Assembly: GCA_900314725.1 (NCBI GenBank)
Contig: OMWJ01000012.1
Coordinates: 1 to 64,000 of the forward strand
DNA: 64,000 nucleotides
DNA from: an uncultured Bacteroidales bacterium
GTDB taxonomy: Bacteria; Bacteroidota; Bacteroidia; Bacteroidales; P3
Reading direction: 5' to 3'
The translations under genes and the position numbers were made by a program. The notes under the pieces were generated by a model, which worked only from the letters and a program-made list of their open reading frames with translations, had not been told where the DNA came from and did not search any database. Shown here one piece after another: positions 55,415 to 63,839 of the stretch. Position 1 is the stretch's first letter, and each line of letters begins with the position of its first letter.

Positions 55415-55990
55415 ATGGAAGATATTTTTTGTCATCAAACAGCCGTTATAGACGAGAATGCTAAGATAGGTAAGGGTACTAAGGTTTGGCACTTCTCGCA
55501 TATTATGCAGGGAGCAGAGATAGGAGAAAAATGCAATATAGGTCAAAATGTCTTTGTCGCAGATGGTGTAAAAGTGGGCAACAGGGTGAAGATTCAGAAT
55601 AATGTCTCCTTGTATTCAGGAGTGGAATGTGAAGATGACGTCTTTCTTGGCCCGTCTTGTGTTTTTACTAATGTGATAAATCCGCGTTCTTTCATTGAAC
55701 GGAAGACTGAATACAAAAGAACATTAATAAAAAAAGGTGCTTCCATAGGAGCAAATGCAACAATAGTCTGCGGAAACACAATAGGAAGATATGCTTTAGT
55801 AGGTGCTGGCTCTGTCATTAGAGAAGATGTGGAGGACTATGCTTGTGTTTGTGGTAATCCTGCAAAGAAAATAGGCTACGTAGGTGAATATGGACATAGA
55901 CTAAACTTCAATGATGAAAATATTGCCATAGAAAAAGAAAGCAACTTCAAATACTCCCTGACGCAAAACGGCGTAAAAAGAATAGAATAA
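55415..55990 (+). CDS. wlbB: UDP-diamino-uronate N-acetyltransferase, WlbB/WbpD-like
   Basis: A 191-residue left-handed beta-helix acetyltransferase with hexapeptide repeats (IGKGTKVWHFSHIM, IGEKCNIGQNVFVADG, NRVKIQNNVSLYSGV). The stretch FTNVINPRSFIERKTEY and the end VCGNPAKKIGYVGEYG are typical of WbpD/WlbB, which acetylates the 3-amino group of UDP-GlcNAc(3NH2)A for LPS. Its pathway partner, the WlbA-like dehydrogenase, is at 42872. The aminotransferase WlbC/WbpE is not in the window. Last gene of the pyrC run. Confidence 0.85.
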   Translation: MEDIFCHQTAVIDENAKIGKGTKVWHFSHIMQGAEIGEKCNIGQNVFVADGVKVGNRVKIQNNVSLYSGVECEDDVFLGPSCVFTNVINPRSFIERKTEYKRTLIKKGASIGANATIVCGNTIGRYALVGAGSVIREDVEDYACVCGNPAKKIGYVGEYGHRLNFNDENIAIEKESNFKYSLTQNGVKRIE

Positions 55991-56019
55991 TTATACTGTA
56001 TATCAGCTATTTAAATCTC

Positions 56020-56133
56020 TCTGAAAAAAGTCTTCGTTTTTAGAAAAAAAAACTAAGTCTTTTACCCCTAAACATCAAGATTTAAAAATTTAAAACCAAG
56101 TCTTTTTTTCTAAAAACGAAGACTTTTTTTCAG
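56020..56133. repeat. Interspersed palindromic repeat, copy F
   Basis: The most symmetrical copy. CTGAAAAAAGTCTTCGTTTT on the left is mirrored by AAAACGAAGACTTTTTTTCAG on the right (one base longer run; 56112-56132). The interior holds CCCCTAAACATCAAG, the reverse-complement core, and AAAACCAAGTCTTTTTTTC. It lies between the convergent wlbB and glutathione peroxidase genes. Confidence 0.85.
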
Positions 56134-56211
56134 CAACTCAAAATCAAATTAAAAACATACCAAAAACAGTGCTTAAGAATAAGCATTCACAAAATTAATA
56201 GGTACTATTAC

Positions 56212-56253
56212 AAAAAAGTGTGTAAAATTCAGCAGAATTTTACACACTTTTTT
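56212..56253. terminator. Perfect bidirectional terminator
   Basis: AAAAAAGTGTGTAAAATTC, loop AGCA, and its exact 19-base complement GAATTTTACACACTTTTTT. T/A ends on both strands suit termination from both sides. Confidence 0.85.
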
Positions 56254-56274
56254 TGTAGCACTACCATAAAATTT

Positions 56275-56895
56275 TTACAACATCTTTATTATCTCTGTTT
56301 CCAATTCTTTTGGTTCTACCATAGGTTCAAAACGTTTGATGGTTTTGCCGTCTTTTGAAATAAGGAACTTACCAAAATTCCAACGGATGTTATCTCCTTT
56401 TTCAAAGCCAGAACCTGTTTTCTTGTGTATCTCATCTAACTGCTTACCAAACTCCTCATTAGGATAACCTTTGAAAGGGGCTTTCTTTTTCAAGAAAGTG
56501 TATAAAGGAGCTTCGTTCTTTCCATTTACATCTATCTTTTCAAACATAGGGAAAGAAACACCATAGTTCTGCAAACAAACCGAACGTATTTCCTTTGCAT
56601 TTCCTGGCTCTTGTCCAAGAAACTGATTACAAGGAAAACCTAAGATAACTAAACCTTTCTCCTTATATTCTTCATAGAGTTTTTCTAAGCCTTCATATTG
56701 TGGAGTAAGACCGCATTTGCTTGCAGTATTTACTATTAAAATAACTTTGCCCTTATATTGTGAGAAATCTATCTGCTCTCCTTCAAGGCTGTTCATCTTG
56801 AAATCGTAGATACTCTTTTCTTTTTGTGCATAAACACTACCAAAGAATAGCACACTCAAGGATAATACTATTATTGAAACTAAAATCTTCTTCAT
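56275..56895 (-). CDS. Exported glutathione peroxidase family protein
   Basis: A 206-residue peroxidase with a signal peptide ([20 protein letters not shown]...YAQ), so it probably acts in the periplasm. The peroxidatic Cys lies in [16 protein letters not shown], with the conserved [12 protein letters not shown] and [12 protein letters not shown]. It uses Cys, not Sec, and likely takes electrons from thioredoxin. It lies 2 bp after a close paralogue without signal peptide. Confidence 0.9.
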   Translation of the reverse strand: MKKILVSIIVLSLSVLFFGSVYAQKEKSIYDFKMNSLEGEQIDFSQYKGKVILIVNTASKCGLTPQYEGLEKLYEEYKEKGLVILGFPCNQFLGQEPGNAKEIRSVCLQNYGVSFPMFEKIDVNGKNEAPLYTFLKKKAPFKGYPNEEFGKQLDEIHKKTGSGFEKGDNIRWNFGKFLISKDGKTIKRFEPMVEPKELETEIIKML

Positions 56896-56897
56896 AA

Positions 56898-57443
56898 TTA
56901 TAACATTTTTTCTATATCTTCTTGCATTTGTTCTGGAGTTATAACAGATTCATAACGTTTTACTGTCTGTCCATCTTTTGAAACAAGGAACTTAGTGAAA
57001 TTCCAACGAATATTGTCGCCTGTGTTGAAGCCTGTCTTTTGTTCTTTGTGGATATTGTCAAGTTGCTCGCCTATTTCTTTAACAGGATAACCTTTGAAAG
57101 GGGCTTTCTCTTTCAGATAAGTAAATAAAGGTGCTTCATTTTCTCCATTGACATCCACTTTTGAGAACATCTGGAAACTAACACCATAATTTATAAGACA
57201 ACCTTCCTGAATCTCTTTTGCTCCTCCTGGTTCCTGACCAAGAAACTGATTGCAAGGAAAACCTAAAACGACTAAACCTCTGTCTTTATATTTCTGATAA
57301 AGCTTTTCCAATCCCTCATATTGAGGAGTAAAACCACATTTGCTTGCTGTATTTACAATAAGCATTACTTTACCTTTGTACTGAGAAAAATCTATATCCT
57401 TATTGGAAAGACTTTTCATCGTAAGATCATAAATTGTGTTCAT
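56898..57443 (-). CDS. Cytoplasmic glutathione peroxidase family protein
   Basis: A 181-residue peroxidase lacking a signal peptide. Motifs are [25 protein letters not shown] and [12 protein letters not shown], almost identical to the neighbour, indicating tandem duplication followed by targeting change. It removes hydroperoxides in the cytosol. Confidence 0.92.
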   Translation of the reverse strand: MNTIYDLTMKSLSNKDIDFSQYKGKVMLIVNTASKCGFTPQYEGLEKLYQKYKDRGLVVLGFPCNQFLGQEPGGAKEIQEGCLINYGVSFQMFSKVDVNGENEAPLFTYLKEKAPFKGYPVKEIGEQLDNIHKEQKTGFNTGDNIRWNFTKFLVSKDGQTVKRYESVITPEQMQEDIEKML

Positions 57444-57454
57444 AAAAATATGTA

Positions 57455-58489
57455 TTAAAATTTATAACTCAAAGTAATATAATTCGGAGAGCCATAGTTG
57501 TGATACTCATTGCGAGCATAGTTCAAAGAATAGTTCTTGTAGTTTATTCCTAAACCGTATGAAAGTCCTGTAAGAGAAAAAGCGTCATCAACAGCCATCT
57601 CTTTTCTTTGTCTCCAACAATATCCAAGACTAAAATAAAAATGTTTGCTTGGGAATATATCTACTGCAAATCGCAGATGTCTGAAAGCCTTATCCATGAA
57701 AGCAGAAAAAGAACTCTCATCATTAACAGTACCGTCTATTGAAGTAGAAGAACGAGGCGAAAGTTTATCATCCTCTCTTATATTCCATCGTGTTAGATTA
57801 TCTGCAACAACATAGAATATCAAAGGAGCATGACTCATTTTTTTGGAAAAACCTATCTGTAAATCTGTAGGCAGTGTGTCTCTTTGAGAAGCAAAAGAAT
57901 GGACTTGTCTTCCTATATTCTTCAACACTGCTCCCACTTGCCATGAGCCTGTAGGAGAAACCCACATGGCAGAAATATCAAAAGCCAAAGAAGTTGAAGA
58001 ATAGGACTCATATTTGGAAAACAAAGGTTTAAAATTAACTCCTAAGTAAAGATTCTTTTCTATTTGTTTTCCCCAAGCAATATTAAACATATAATCATTT
58101 GCAGAAAATGAGCCAACAATATCTCCATTGCTCTCAGTCATAACAAAATTACCATAATCTATATATTGTAATGCAAAACCGAAGTTGCCTAACTTGTTAA
58201 AAGTATGAGTATAATGTATTGCTCCTTGATATGAACCAGCAAAAATATCTGTGTAGGTAAGTGAAATTCTATTATTAACGGATGTAGTAAGCGTAGCAGG
58301 ATTAGCTATAGAAGTAGGTGCATCATCAATAAAACGAGGCACAAAGTTTAAGCCTCGTGCTGTCATCTGAGCAGAATTGTAAAGATTTAGGACTGCAAAT
58401 GATTCCTGTCCCGCAGTTGATTGTCCAAACAAGGAAAGAGAACCAAAGCATAAAATGATTACATATATATATTTCAACTTATTAGTCAT
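57455..58489 (-). CDS. porQ: Type IX secretion system protein PorQ
   Basis: A 344-residue outer-membrane barrel protein (signal peptide to GQS). The start of the mature part, GQESFAVLNLYNSAQMTARG, and the strands RISLTYTDIFAGSYQGAIHY and NYSLNYARNEYHNYGSPNYI fit PorQ, a T9SS outer-membrane component implicated with PorU/PorV in attachment of cargo. It ends in ITLSYKF. T9SS cargo at 20666 and 61224 agrees with an active system. It follows the NamZ-type gene by 48 bp. Confidence 0.82.
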   Translation of the reverse strand: MTNKLKYIYVIILCFGSLSLFGQSTAGQESFAVLNLYNSAQMTARGLNFVPRFIDDAPTSIANPATLTTSVNNRISLTYTDIFAGSYQGAIHYTHTFNKLGNFGFALQYIDYGNFVMTESNGDIVGSFSANDYMFNIAWGKQIEKNLYLGVNFKPLFSKYESYSSTSLAFDISAMWVSPTGSWQVGAVLKNIGRQVHSFASQRDTLPTDLQIGFSKKMSHAPLIFYVVADNLTRWNIREDDKLSPRSSTSIDGTVNDESSFSAFMDKAFRHLRFAVDIFPSKHFYFSLGYCWRQRKEMAVDDAFSLTGLSYGLGINYKNYSLNYARNEYHNYGSPNYITLSYKF

Positions 58490-58537
58490 TTTCTTTTGTT
58501 AATAAGTATATAACTAAAAATATTAATATTTATTATT

Positions 58538-59611
58538 TCAGTACAAAAGATATTTTCCTCTAATGCTGTTGTAGTTTTCTATATCTTTTTGCCATGATTT
58601 GCGTATCTCTGCTTCTGTCTTGTGATTTACTATTGCTTTTCTAAAGGTTGAATTACCCGCAAGCTTATCAAAGAAATTATTGAAAAACTTCTTTTCACCA
58701 TTATATTCTCTATAAATAGTGATTATTAAAGATACGTCTATTTTTTTCTCTGTAATATCAATCTGTTTCCATTTAATTGCTTTGCTTCTCTTAGGCTTAT
58801 AACCGACAATCTCAAAAGGAGTGTTTGTACCCCTACCTACAGAAAGCGATGTACCTTCAAAAAAACATAAAGTAGGATAGTTCCTTATCGCTTTATCTGT
58901 TCTAAGATTAGGAGAAGGAGGTATAGGAAGCGATACTTCCATATCTCTTTCATAGTTTAGAAGTCTTACTATCTGCAAATCGCATTTCCTTTCTTTATCT
59001 ACCCAATGTTCTTCATTTATCATTGTAGCATACTCCCCTATCGTTAGTCCATAGCAGACTGGTATTGACTGCATACCAACAAAACTTTTATATTCTTTTT
59101 GCAGTACAGGCCCATCAACATAGTTATTGGGATTAGGCCTATCTAAAACAAGAAGAGGAACATTATTTTCTATACAAGCAAGCATTACATATTCTAATGT
59201 ACTTATATAAGTATAGAACCTACAACCCACATCTTGAATATCAAAAACCACAATATCTATTCCTCGCATTTGTTGCTGGGAAGGTTTTTTATTGCTTCCA
59301 TAAAGAGAAACCACCTTTATTTTCTTTCCATCAATGTTTAAAGAAGAATCCCCTACTAATTCTCCTGCTTCACTCAAACCTGTCAATCCATGCTCTGGAG
59401 TAAAAACAAGAGAAAGATTTATTTTGTTTTCTACAAGTAGGTTTATCAAATGTTTGTCTTTTACTACAGAAGTATGATTGCAGACTAAGGCAACATTTTT
59501 ATTGTTCAACTTTGGTAGATATTCATCCAATCTTTCATCCGCATTGATTATTTGTGCAGACAAAGAATGAAAACATATAAAAAATAAAACGCAAAAAAAT
59601 ATTTTCTTCAT
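58538..59611 (-). CDS. DUF1343 / NamZ-type exo-beta-N-acetylmuramidase
   Basis: A 357-residue exported protein (signal MKKIFFCVLFFICFHSLSAQ). It matches DUF1343: LVCNHTSVVKDKHLINLL, VFTPEHGLTGLSEAGE, VVSLYGSNKKP, IDIVVFDIQDVGCRFYTYIS, VLDRPNPNNYVDGPVL, PYCYG-like IPVCYGLTIGEYA. NamZ enzymes remove terminal MurNAc from peptidoglycan fragments during recycling. Length is slightly shorter than usual (about 380-420). Confidence 0.85.
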   Translation of the reverse strand: MKKIFFCVLFFICFHSLSAQIINADERLDEYLPKLNNKNVALVCNHTSVVKDKHLINLLVENKINLSLVFTPEHGLTGLSEAGELVGDSSLNIDGKKIKVVSLYGSNKKPSQQQMRGIDIVVFDIQDVGCRFYTYISTLEYVMLACIENNVPLLVLDRPNPNNYVDGPVLQKEYKSFVGMQSIPVCYGLTIGEYATMINEEHWVDKERKCDLQIVRLLNYERDMEVSLPIPPSPNLRTDKAIRNYPTLCFFEGTSLSVGRGTNTPFEIVGYKPKRSKAIKWKQIDITEKKIDVSLIITIYREYNGEKKFFNNFFDKLAGNSTFRKAIVNHKTEAEIRKSWQKDIENYNSIRGKYLLY

Positions 59612-59700
59612 AAGTATTCAGATTTATTAAAAAACGTATTAAATACGATTTTATTTTCAGAAAAGCGACAAAGAACGACCATTAATAAAAGAGAATATAC

Positions 59701-59708
59701 TACTTTTG
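59701..59708 (+). promoter_or_regulatory. Promoter -7 box of the glucosaminidase gene
   Basis: TACTTTTG followed by CAGAAAG, about 26 bases before ATG 59734. Confidence 0.6.
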
Positions 59709-59733
59709 CAGAAAGATTATAAAGAATAAAACT

Positions 59734-60522
59734 ATGAAGAAGATTTTTATATTCGCTATTGCTTTTGTCATAAACCTTATTGCCTTTGGACAAAGCAAAA
59801 AAACAACAACTGAGGACTATATATTACAATATAGAAATATAGCCATTGAGAACGAAAAACAATATGGAATACCTGCAAGTATTACCTTGGCTCAGGGAAT
59901 CATAGAATCAGGTAGTGGAAGAAGTAGTCTTGCCAAAGAAAGTAATAACCATTTTGGAATCAAATGTCATTCCTCATGGACAGGAAAAAAGACCTACAAA
60001 GATGATGACAATAAAAATGATTGCTTTCGTGTTTATGATAATGCAGAAGAAAGTTTTACTGACCATTCTTTGTTTCTGACAAAAAATAAAAGATATGCTT
60101 CGCTTTTTCAATTAGACAAAACAGATTACAAGTCTTGGGCTAATGGATTAAAACAATGTGGCTATGCTACCAATCCTAACTATGCTAACCTTTTAATTGA
60201 TATTATTGAATTATATGAGTTAAACAATATCAACGACAATTCTTTTTACTTGATAGCAGACAATACGTTTGTTGAACAACCGTCAAAAGACAATAATATA
60301 AAATCAAATCAAAACAATACTCCAAGCGACAATCCTCAAACAAAGCAGGAAACTAAGAAGAAAAAATCTCTTATGGAGCGTTTGTTTGGTAATACTAAAT
60401 GGTGGAAACGTAAGCACGAAACCGAGCAAGAAAGAAAACGTAGAGAAATGGACGAAAAGATTCAAAAGATGATAGATGAACAAGACGTAAAAAGAAATGA
60501 CTTTGAAATAAATTTTGAATAG
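59734..60522 (+). CDS. Exported glucosaminidase (FlgJ/LytG-like)
   Basis: A 262-residue protein with signal peptide MKKIFIFAIAFVINLIAFGQ. The glucosaminidase domain (about 30-165) has PASITLAQGIIESGSGRSSL with the catalytic Glu, NNHFGIKCH, and KSWANGLKQCGYATNPNYAN. The domain cleaves peptidoglycan glycan chains. The usual LysM domains are absent; instead a long Lys/Glu/Arg-rich tail (KWWKRKHETEQERKRREMDE) ends the protein, possibly binding the anionic cell wall. Confidence 0.85.
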   Translation: MKKIFIFAIAFVINLIAFGQSKKTTTEDYILQYRNIAIENEKQYGIPASITLAQGIIESGSGRSSLAKESNNHFGIKCHSSWTGKKTYKDDDNKNDCFRVYDNAEESFTDHSLFLTKNKRYASLFQLDKTDYKSWANGLKQCGYATNPNYANLLIDIIELYELNNINDNSFYLIADNTFVEQPSKDNNIKSNQNNTPSDNPQTKQETKKKKSLMERLFGNTKWWKRKHETEQERKRREMDEKIQKMIDEQDVKRNDFEINFE

Positions 60523-60595
60523 AATAATTTCTCAAAAGCCTTTTATTAAGGAATATTTTGCAGGTTAAAACTATCTCAACATAATTAACAGCAAT

Positions 60596-60640
60596 CCGGT
60601 GCAAGAAAGAAAAACAAGGCCTTACACCGGCTTTATTTTA
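60596..60640 (+). terminator. Terminator-like hairpin after the glucosaminidase gene
   Basis: CCGGTGCAAG pairs with CTTACACCGG (one mismatch), followed by CTTTATTTTAT. Confidence 0.55.
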
Positions 60641-60665
60641 TATTATACTTGCTAAAAAAGAAAAA

Positions 60666-60746
60666 CCTTACGCTTCACAGCAACGTTAAACGTTCTGAAT
60701 GGACGTTTCGCACCAAAGTCGGCGAAAGACGACTTTTCAGTTAAAG
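60666..60746. repeat. Tandem structured repeat, unit 1 (81 bp)
   Basis: Unit begins CCTTACGCTTCACAGC and ends TTTTCAGTTAAAG. Hairpin 1 is AAACGTTC-tgaat-GGACGTTT with one T-G wobble; hairpin 2 is AAAGTCG-gcgaaaga-CGACTTT. Clearly richer in GC than its surroundings. Confidence 0.8.
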
Positions 60747-60788
60747 ACATTTTTCTTTTCATTTTTTTAGAAGAAAACAAAAAAACAG

Positions 60789-60869
60789 CCTTACGCTTCA
60801 CAGCAGCGTCAAACGTCCTGAATGGACGTTTCGCACCAAAGTCGGCGAAAGACGACTTTTCAGTTAAAG
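60789..60869. repeat. Tandem structured repeat, unit 2 (81 bp)
   Basis: The same length as unit 1, with three differences. One of them turns the hairpin 1 wobble into a perfect pair (AAACGTCC/GGACGTTT), which suggests the RNA fold matters. It is separated from unit 1 by 42 unrelated bases. Confidence 0.8.
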
Positions 60870-60892
60870 TTTTAGGAAAAGAAATTAAAAAA

Positions 60893-60922
60893 CAGCCTTA
60901 CGCTTCACAGCGTAAGGCTCAA
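60893..60922 (-). terminator. Hairpin from the repeat end, likely terminator of the surface gene pair
   Basis: AGCCTTACGC-ttcaca-GCGTAAGGCT is a perfect 10-bp stem sharing CCTTACGCTTCACAGC with the two repeat units. On the minus strand it is followed by GTTTTTTAATTTC, suiting termination of the 61224-60963 operon. The whole 440-bp gap 60523-60962 holds only these elements. Confidence 0.65.
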
Positions 60923-60962
60923 CGAATTAAAATTAAAAAAAATGATAAACCTCTTAAAAGGT

Positions 60963-61211
60963 TTAGTTTTTAGCTTCCTCTTTTTCTTTTTTGTTCTTTC
61001 TTACCTTGTAGGCAACTGTTCCTGCTCCAAGTGTTACAAGCAATGCTGTCGCTGTCCCAACAGGACCATGATTTACTTGTCTGCTGTTGCCATAAATATC
61101 TGTAGCATTATCCTCATTATTAGGATTTGGCATTGGAGGAGTCTCTGGTTGTGCAAAGGCAACTACTCCACAAAAAAACATTGCAATTATTGAAATTATT
61201 AACTTTTTCAT
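60963..61211 (-). CDS. Small exported protein with C-terminal membrane segment
   Basis: An 82-residue protein: signal peptide MKKLIISIIAMFFCGVVAFA, a Pro/Asn-rich middle (QPETPPMPNPNNEDN), then the hydrophobic GPVGTATALLVTLGAGTVAY and a basic end (KVRKNKKEKEEAKN). This is a sorting-tag-like layout, but no known tag was recognised. It lies 12 bp after the BspA/T9SS gene and is probably co-expressed. Confidence 0.6.
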   Translation of the reverse strand: MKKLIISIIAMFFCGVVAFAQPETPPMPNPNNEDNATDIYGNSRQVNHGPVGTATALLVTLGAGTVAYKVRKNKKEKEEAKN

Positions 61212-61223
61212 CTTATTCTCTCC

Positions 61224-63839
61224 TTATTTTATGATTACTTTTTTAGATTTACTGCTATTGCTTGTATAGGCTTTAATAATGTATGCACCATCGTTCAAAT
61301 TGCTATCAAATGTTGTGCTGTTACCTGCAAGGCTTGATGAATAAACCATCTGTCCAAGAGTGTTGTAAATCTCAACTCTTCTTAGGTCTTTGCCGTCTAT
61401 GGTTACCTCTCTTGCATTGTTCCAAATTTGGATAGAATTGTCTTCGCTTGCCACCTCATTAATTCCTACATTCTTTCTTGCAAATTTGATTTTATATCTT
61501 CCTGCATTGTCTCCTTCGCTGCAAGAGATATTGAACACCTCACCATTGTTCAATACTGTTTCACTGTTGTTGTTTTGAATATCAATAATTGAAACCTCTA
61601 TATCTGGGTTAGAGTTCTGGCAAGAAAACTCTACCTCATTGTCTTTGTAAGAATGGAAGTTAATATCGGTAATATAAGGAAGAGAGTTGAAATGATTATT
61701 TAAAATATGCTCACCTTCAACCAAAAAATATGGATTTACAACATCATGATTAGAAGACATAAGAACGTATGCGTCCTTTCCGTCAAAACCATTGCTTGCT
61801 TGGTCATCCAATTTTGCTAACATTCTTTTCTCTATTTCATTTGCTTTTGCAGAAAAGACTATCTTATCCATTGAGTAGGATTTTGTTGTTGCAAGTTTAG
61901 ACCAATCTCTTTTTTGTAACGTCAGCGTATCACGAAACGTAAGCGATAGACTGGATGCATTATCTTTGCTTGCAACCATAAAGCCTGTTCCTGGCATAAG
62001 AGCAACAATATTACCAGGGTCGGTTATATCCAAAGGATCATCCCAATCATTTGTTGTAGAATTATATGTATAAATCACTCCTCCTTGTATTTTGCTTTCT
62101 CCTGCTCTTTTGTTAGCGGCAAAATTATAGAAAGAATACATATTTAATCTACCAATATATGGATTACTTAGTGCAAACCATTTTCCACCTCCATTTACTG
62201 CTCCATTATTTGTTTTAGATACTGTTAAATCACCACTATTAAAAGGATTGTCTATTCCGCTATCACAGTAAATGTAGTAGTCTATATATGTAGATTCATG
62301 ATCTTTTTCTTCGCTGACCGATGTGTTAGGAGTTGCGGAGGCATCTGTATTGGTAAACCCCCACCAAAGAAACGGATAATCCATGTCATAGAAACATTCT
62401 TTAAAAGGATAGATAAAGAATCCATTACCAGCCGAAGGCATGGTCTGTGTAGCTGTAGCATAATCGCCCCACGCATTATTGGTATAGTCAAAAGGACTTG
62501 CTGCAAAGAAATTGTAATAATCAGCATCATAATCCTCTAAACAAAGATGCTTGTATTGTGTTCTTGCAGGTTGCAGATTACCAATAAAACTCCATGTGTC
62601 AGTAGGTAAAGTTCTGTTAATCATGACATCTACACCAAAACCATAGTCTAAATATTCATAATAAATGTTGGCATAATTGCGATTTGTTTCCAAAGAACCT
62701 GTTGAGCTGATACTGATGGATCTAGGTCCTGACACTGCTTGCCATTCACATGTTTGGTCATAAAATGTTGGTTCGGTAATATTTGATAGATCATGCTTAA
62801 CATAGAATTTACAATTATCAGCCTTGCCAGCCCATGCTGTTTTCCATGCAGTAGAGTCTGCATTGTTTATATATATATCATGACAGGTAGGTCCTGCAAA
62901 AACATCTTCACCCAAAGATGGTGCTGTTGTTGAAAGGAAATAGATATTGCCCAGTAATGCGTCCTTGAACGCTTCATCTTCAATCGTTGTTACAGTGCTT
63001 GGGAAAAAGACACAGCATGGTTCCAGCTCTGCAAGAGCTCTTTTGCCAATGGTAGTAAGGGATGAGAGATTTCTAAGTTCTGACTCAGGCATATCTATAT
63101 TAAAATAAAACATCTGTGCATAGAAAAGAGTCGTTTTAGTTTTGTTGAAAAGCAATGCTTTATCGGAGTTCGTTGAATAATATATATTACCTCCATCTAA
63201 TCGTAAATCATAAGTATAGCCCCCGCTGGTAGCAATACCATAATCTATGGTTCGCAGAAAATTCACAAGATTATCTTTTTCAGCAAGAGTTATTGAAGCT
63301 CCTATGTCTACACGTGTTGTTGAACTTATAGCACTTGAAAAGGCACTACTGGCAATACTTGTCAGACTTTTTGGAAAATTGACTGCAACAATGTCACAGT
63401 TCGCAAAAGCATCTTCACCTATGCTTGTAATCAGGTCTGAAAATCTTATATCTGTCAATCCACTACATCCACTGAAAGCATAGTCGCCTATTGTTCCTTC
63501 TCCATTGTGCGTAAGCATTGTTAGATTTTCACATCCAGCAAAAGCAGAGGTCCCTACAGAAAGAATGGTACTTGGTAATGTAAGACCAGTTAGATACTCA
63601 CAGTTTAAGAAAGCTTCATCACCAATGTGTTCTACTAAATACGTCACTTCATTGTGTGTAAAATCAGAAGGAATATCAAGGTCTGTGTTTGAAGTTATTG
63701 TATGACCTGTAACTGTTACACTATTTGCCCCTGTGACTGTGTAAGTGATATTATCTTCTGTAAAGGATACTTGTGCAAGTACATTACACGAAGATAGGAA
63801 TAAGAATACTCCTATCAAAAGTAAATTAATTTTTCGCAT
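61224..63839 (-). CDS. BspA-like leucine-rich surface protein with T9SS sorting domain
   Basis: An 871-residue protein with a signal peptide (MRKINLLLIGVFLFLSSCNVLAQ). Residues 60-330 contain LRR_5/BspA-type repeats (HIGDEAFLNCEYLTGLTLPS, SVGTSAFAGCENLTML, TIGDYAFSGCSGLTDIRF, SIGEDAFANCDIVAVNFP). A long beta-rich middle with several Trp/Tyr-rich turns follows. Residues about 800-871 are a type A T9SS sorting domain (VTIDGKDLRRVEIYNTLGQM, LNDGAYIIKAYT, SKSKKVIIK). Likely a surface adhesin or binding protein. Confidence 0.85.
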   Translation of the reverse strand: MRKINLLLIGVFLFLSSCNVLAQVSFTEDNITYTVTGANSVTVTGHTITSNTDLDIPSDFTHNEVTYLVEHIGDEAFLNCEYLTGLTLPSTILSVGTSAFAGCENLTMLTHNGEGTIGDYAFSGCSGLTDIRFSDLITSIGEDAFANCDIVAVNFPKSLTSIASSAFSSAISSTTRVDIGASITLAEKDNLVNFLRTIDYGIATSGGYTYDLRLDGGNIYYSTNSDKALLFNKTKTTLFYAQMFYFNIDMPESELRNLSSLTTIGKRALAELEPCCVFFPSTVTTIEDEAFKDALLGNIYFLSTTAPSLGEDVFAGPTCHDIYINNADSTAWKTAWAGKADNCKFYVKHDLSNITEPTFYDQTCEWQAVSGPRSISISSTGSLETNRNYANIYYEYLDYGFGVDVMINRTLPTDTWSFIGNLQPARTQYKHLCLEDYDADYYNFFAASPFDYTNNAWGDYATATQTMPSAGNGFFIYPFKECFYDMDYPFLWWGFTNTDASATPNTSVSEEKDHESTYIDYYIYCDSGIDNPFNSGDLTVSKTNNGAVNGGGKWFALSNPYIGRLNMYSFYNFAANKRAGESKIQGGVIYTYNSTTNDWDDPLDITDPGNIVALMPGTGFMVASKDNASSLSLTFRDTLTLQKRDWSKLATTKSYSMDKIVFSAKANEIEKRMLAKLDDQASNGFDGKDAYVLMSSNHDVVNPYFLVEGEHILNNHFNSLPYITDINFHSYKDNEVEFSCQNSNPDIEVSIIDIQNNNSETVLNNGEVFNISCSEGDNAGRYKIKFARKNVGINEVASEDNSIQIWNNAREVTIDGKDLRRVEIYNTLGQMVYSSSLAGNSTTFDSNLNDGAYIIKAYTSNSSKSKKVIIK

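Noticed and set aside
31352-56133. CRISPR array
   Set aside because: The repeat copies are scattered, palindromic, of different orientation, and lack regular spacers; no cas genes are present.
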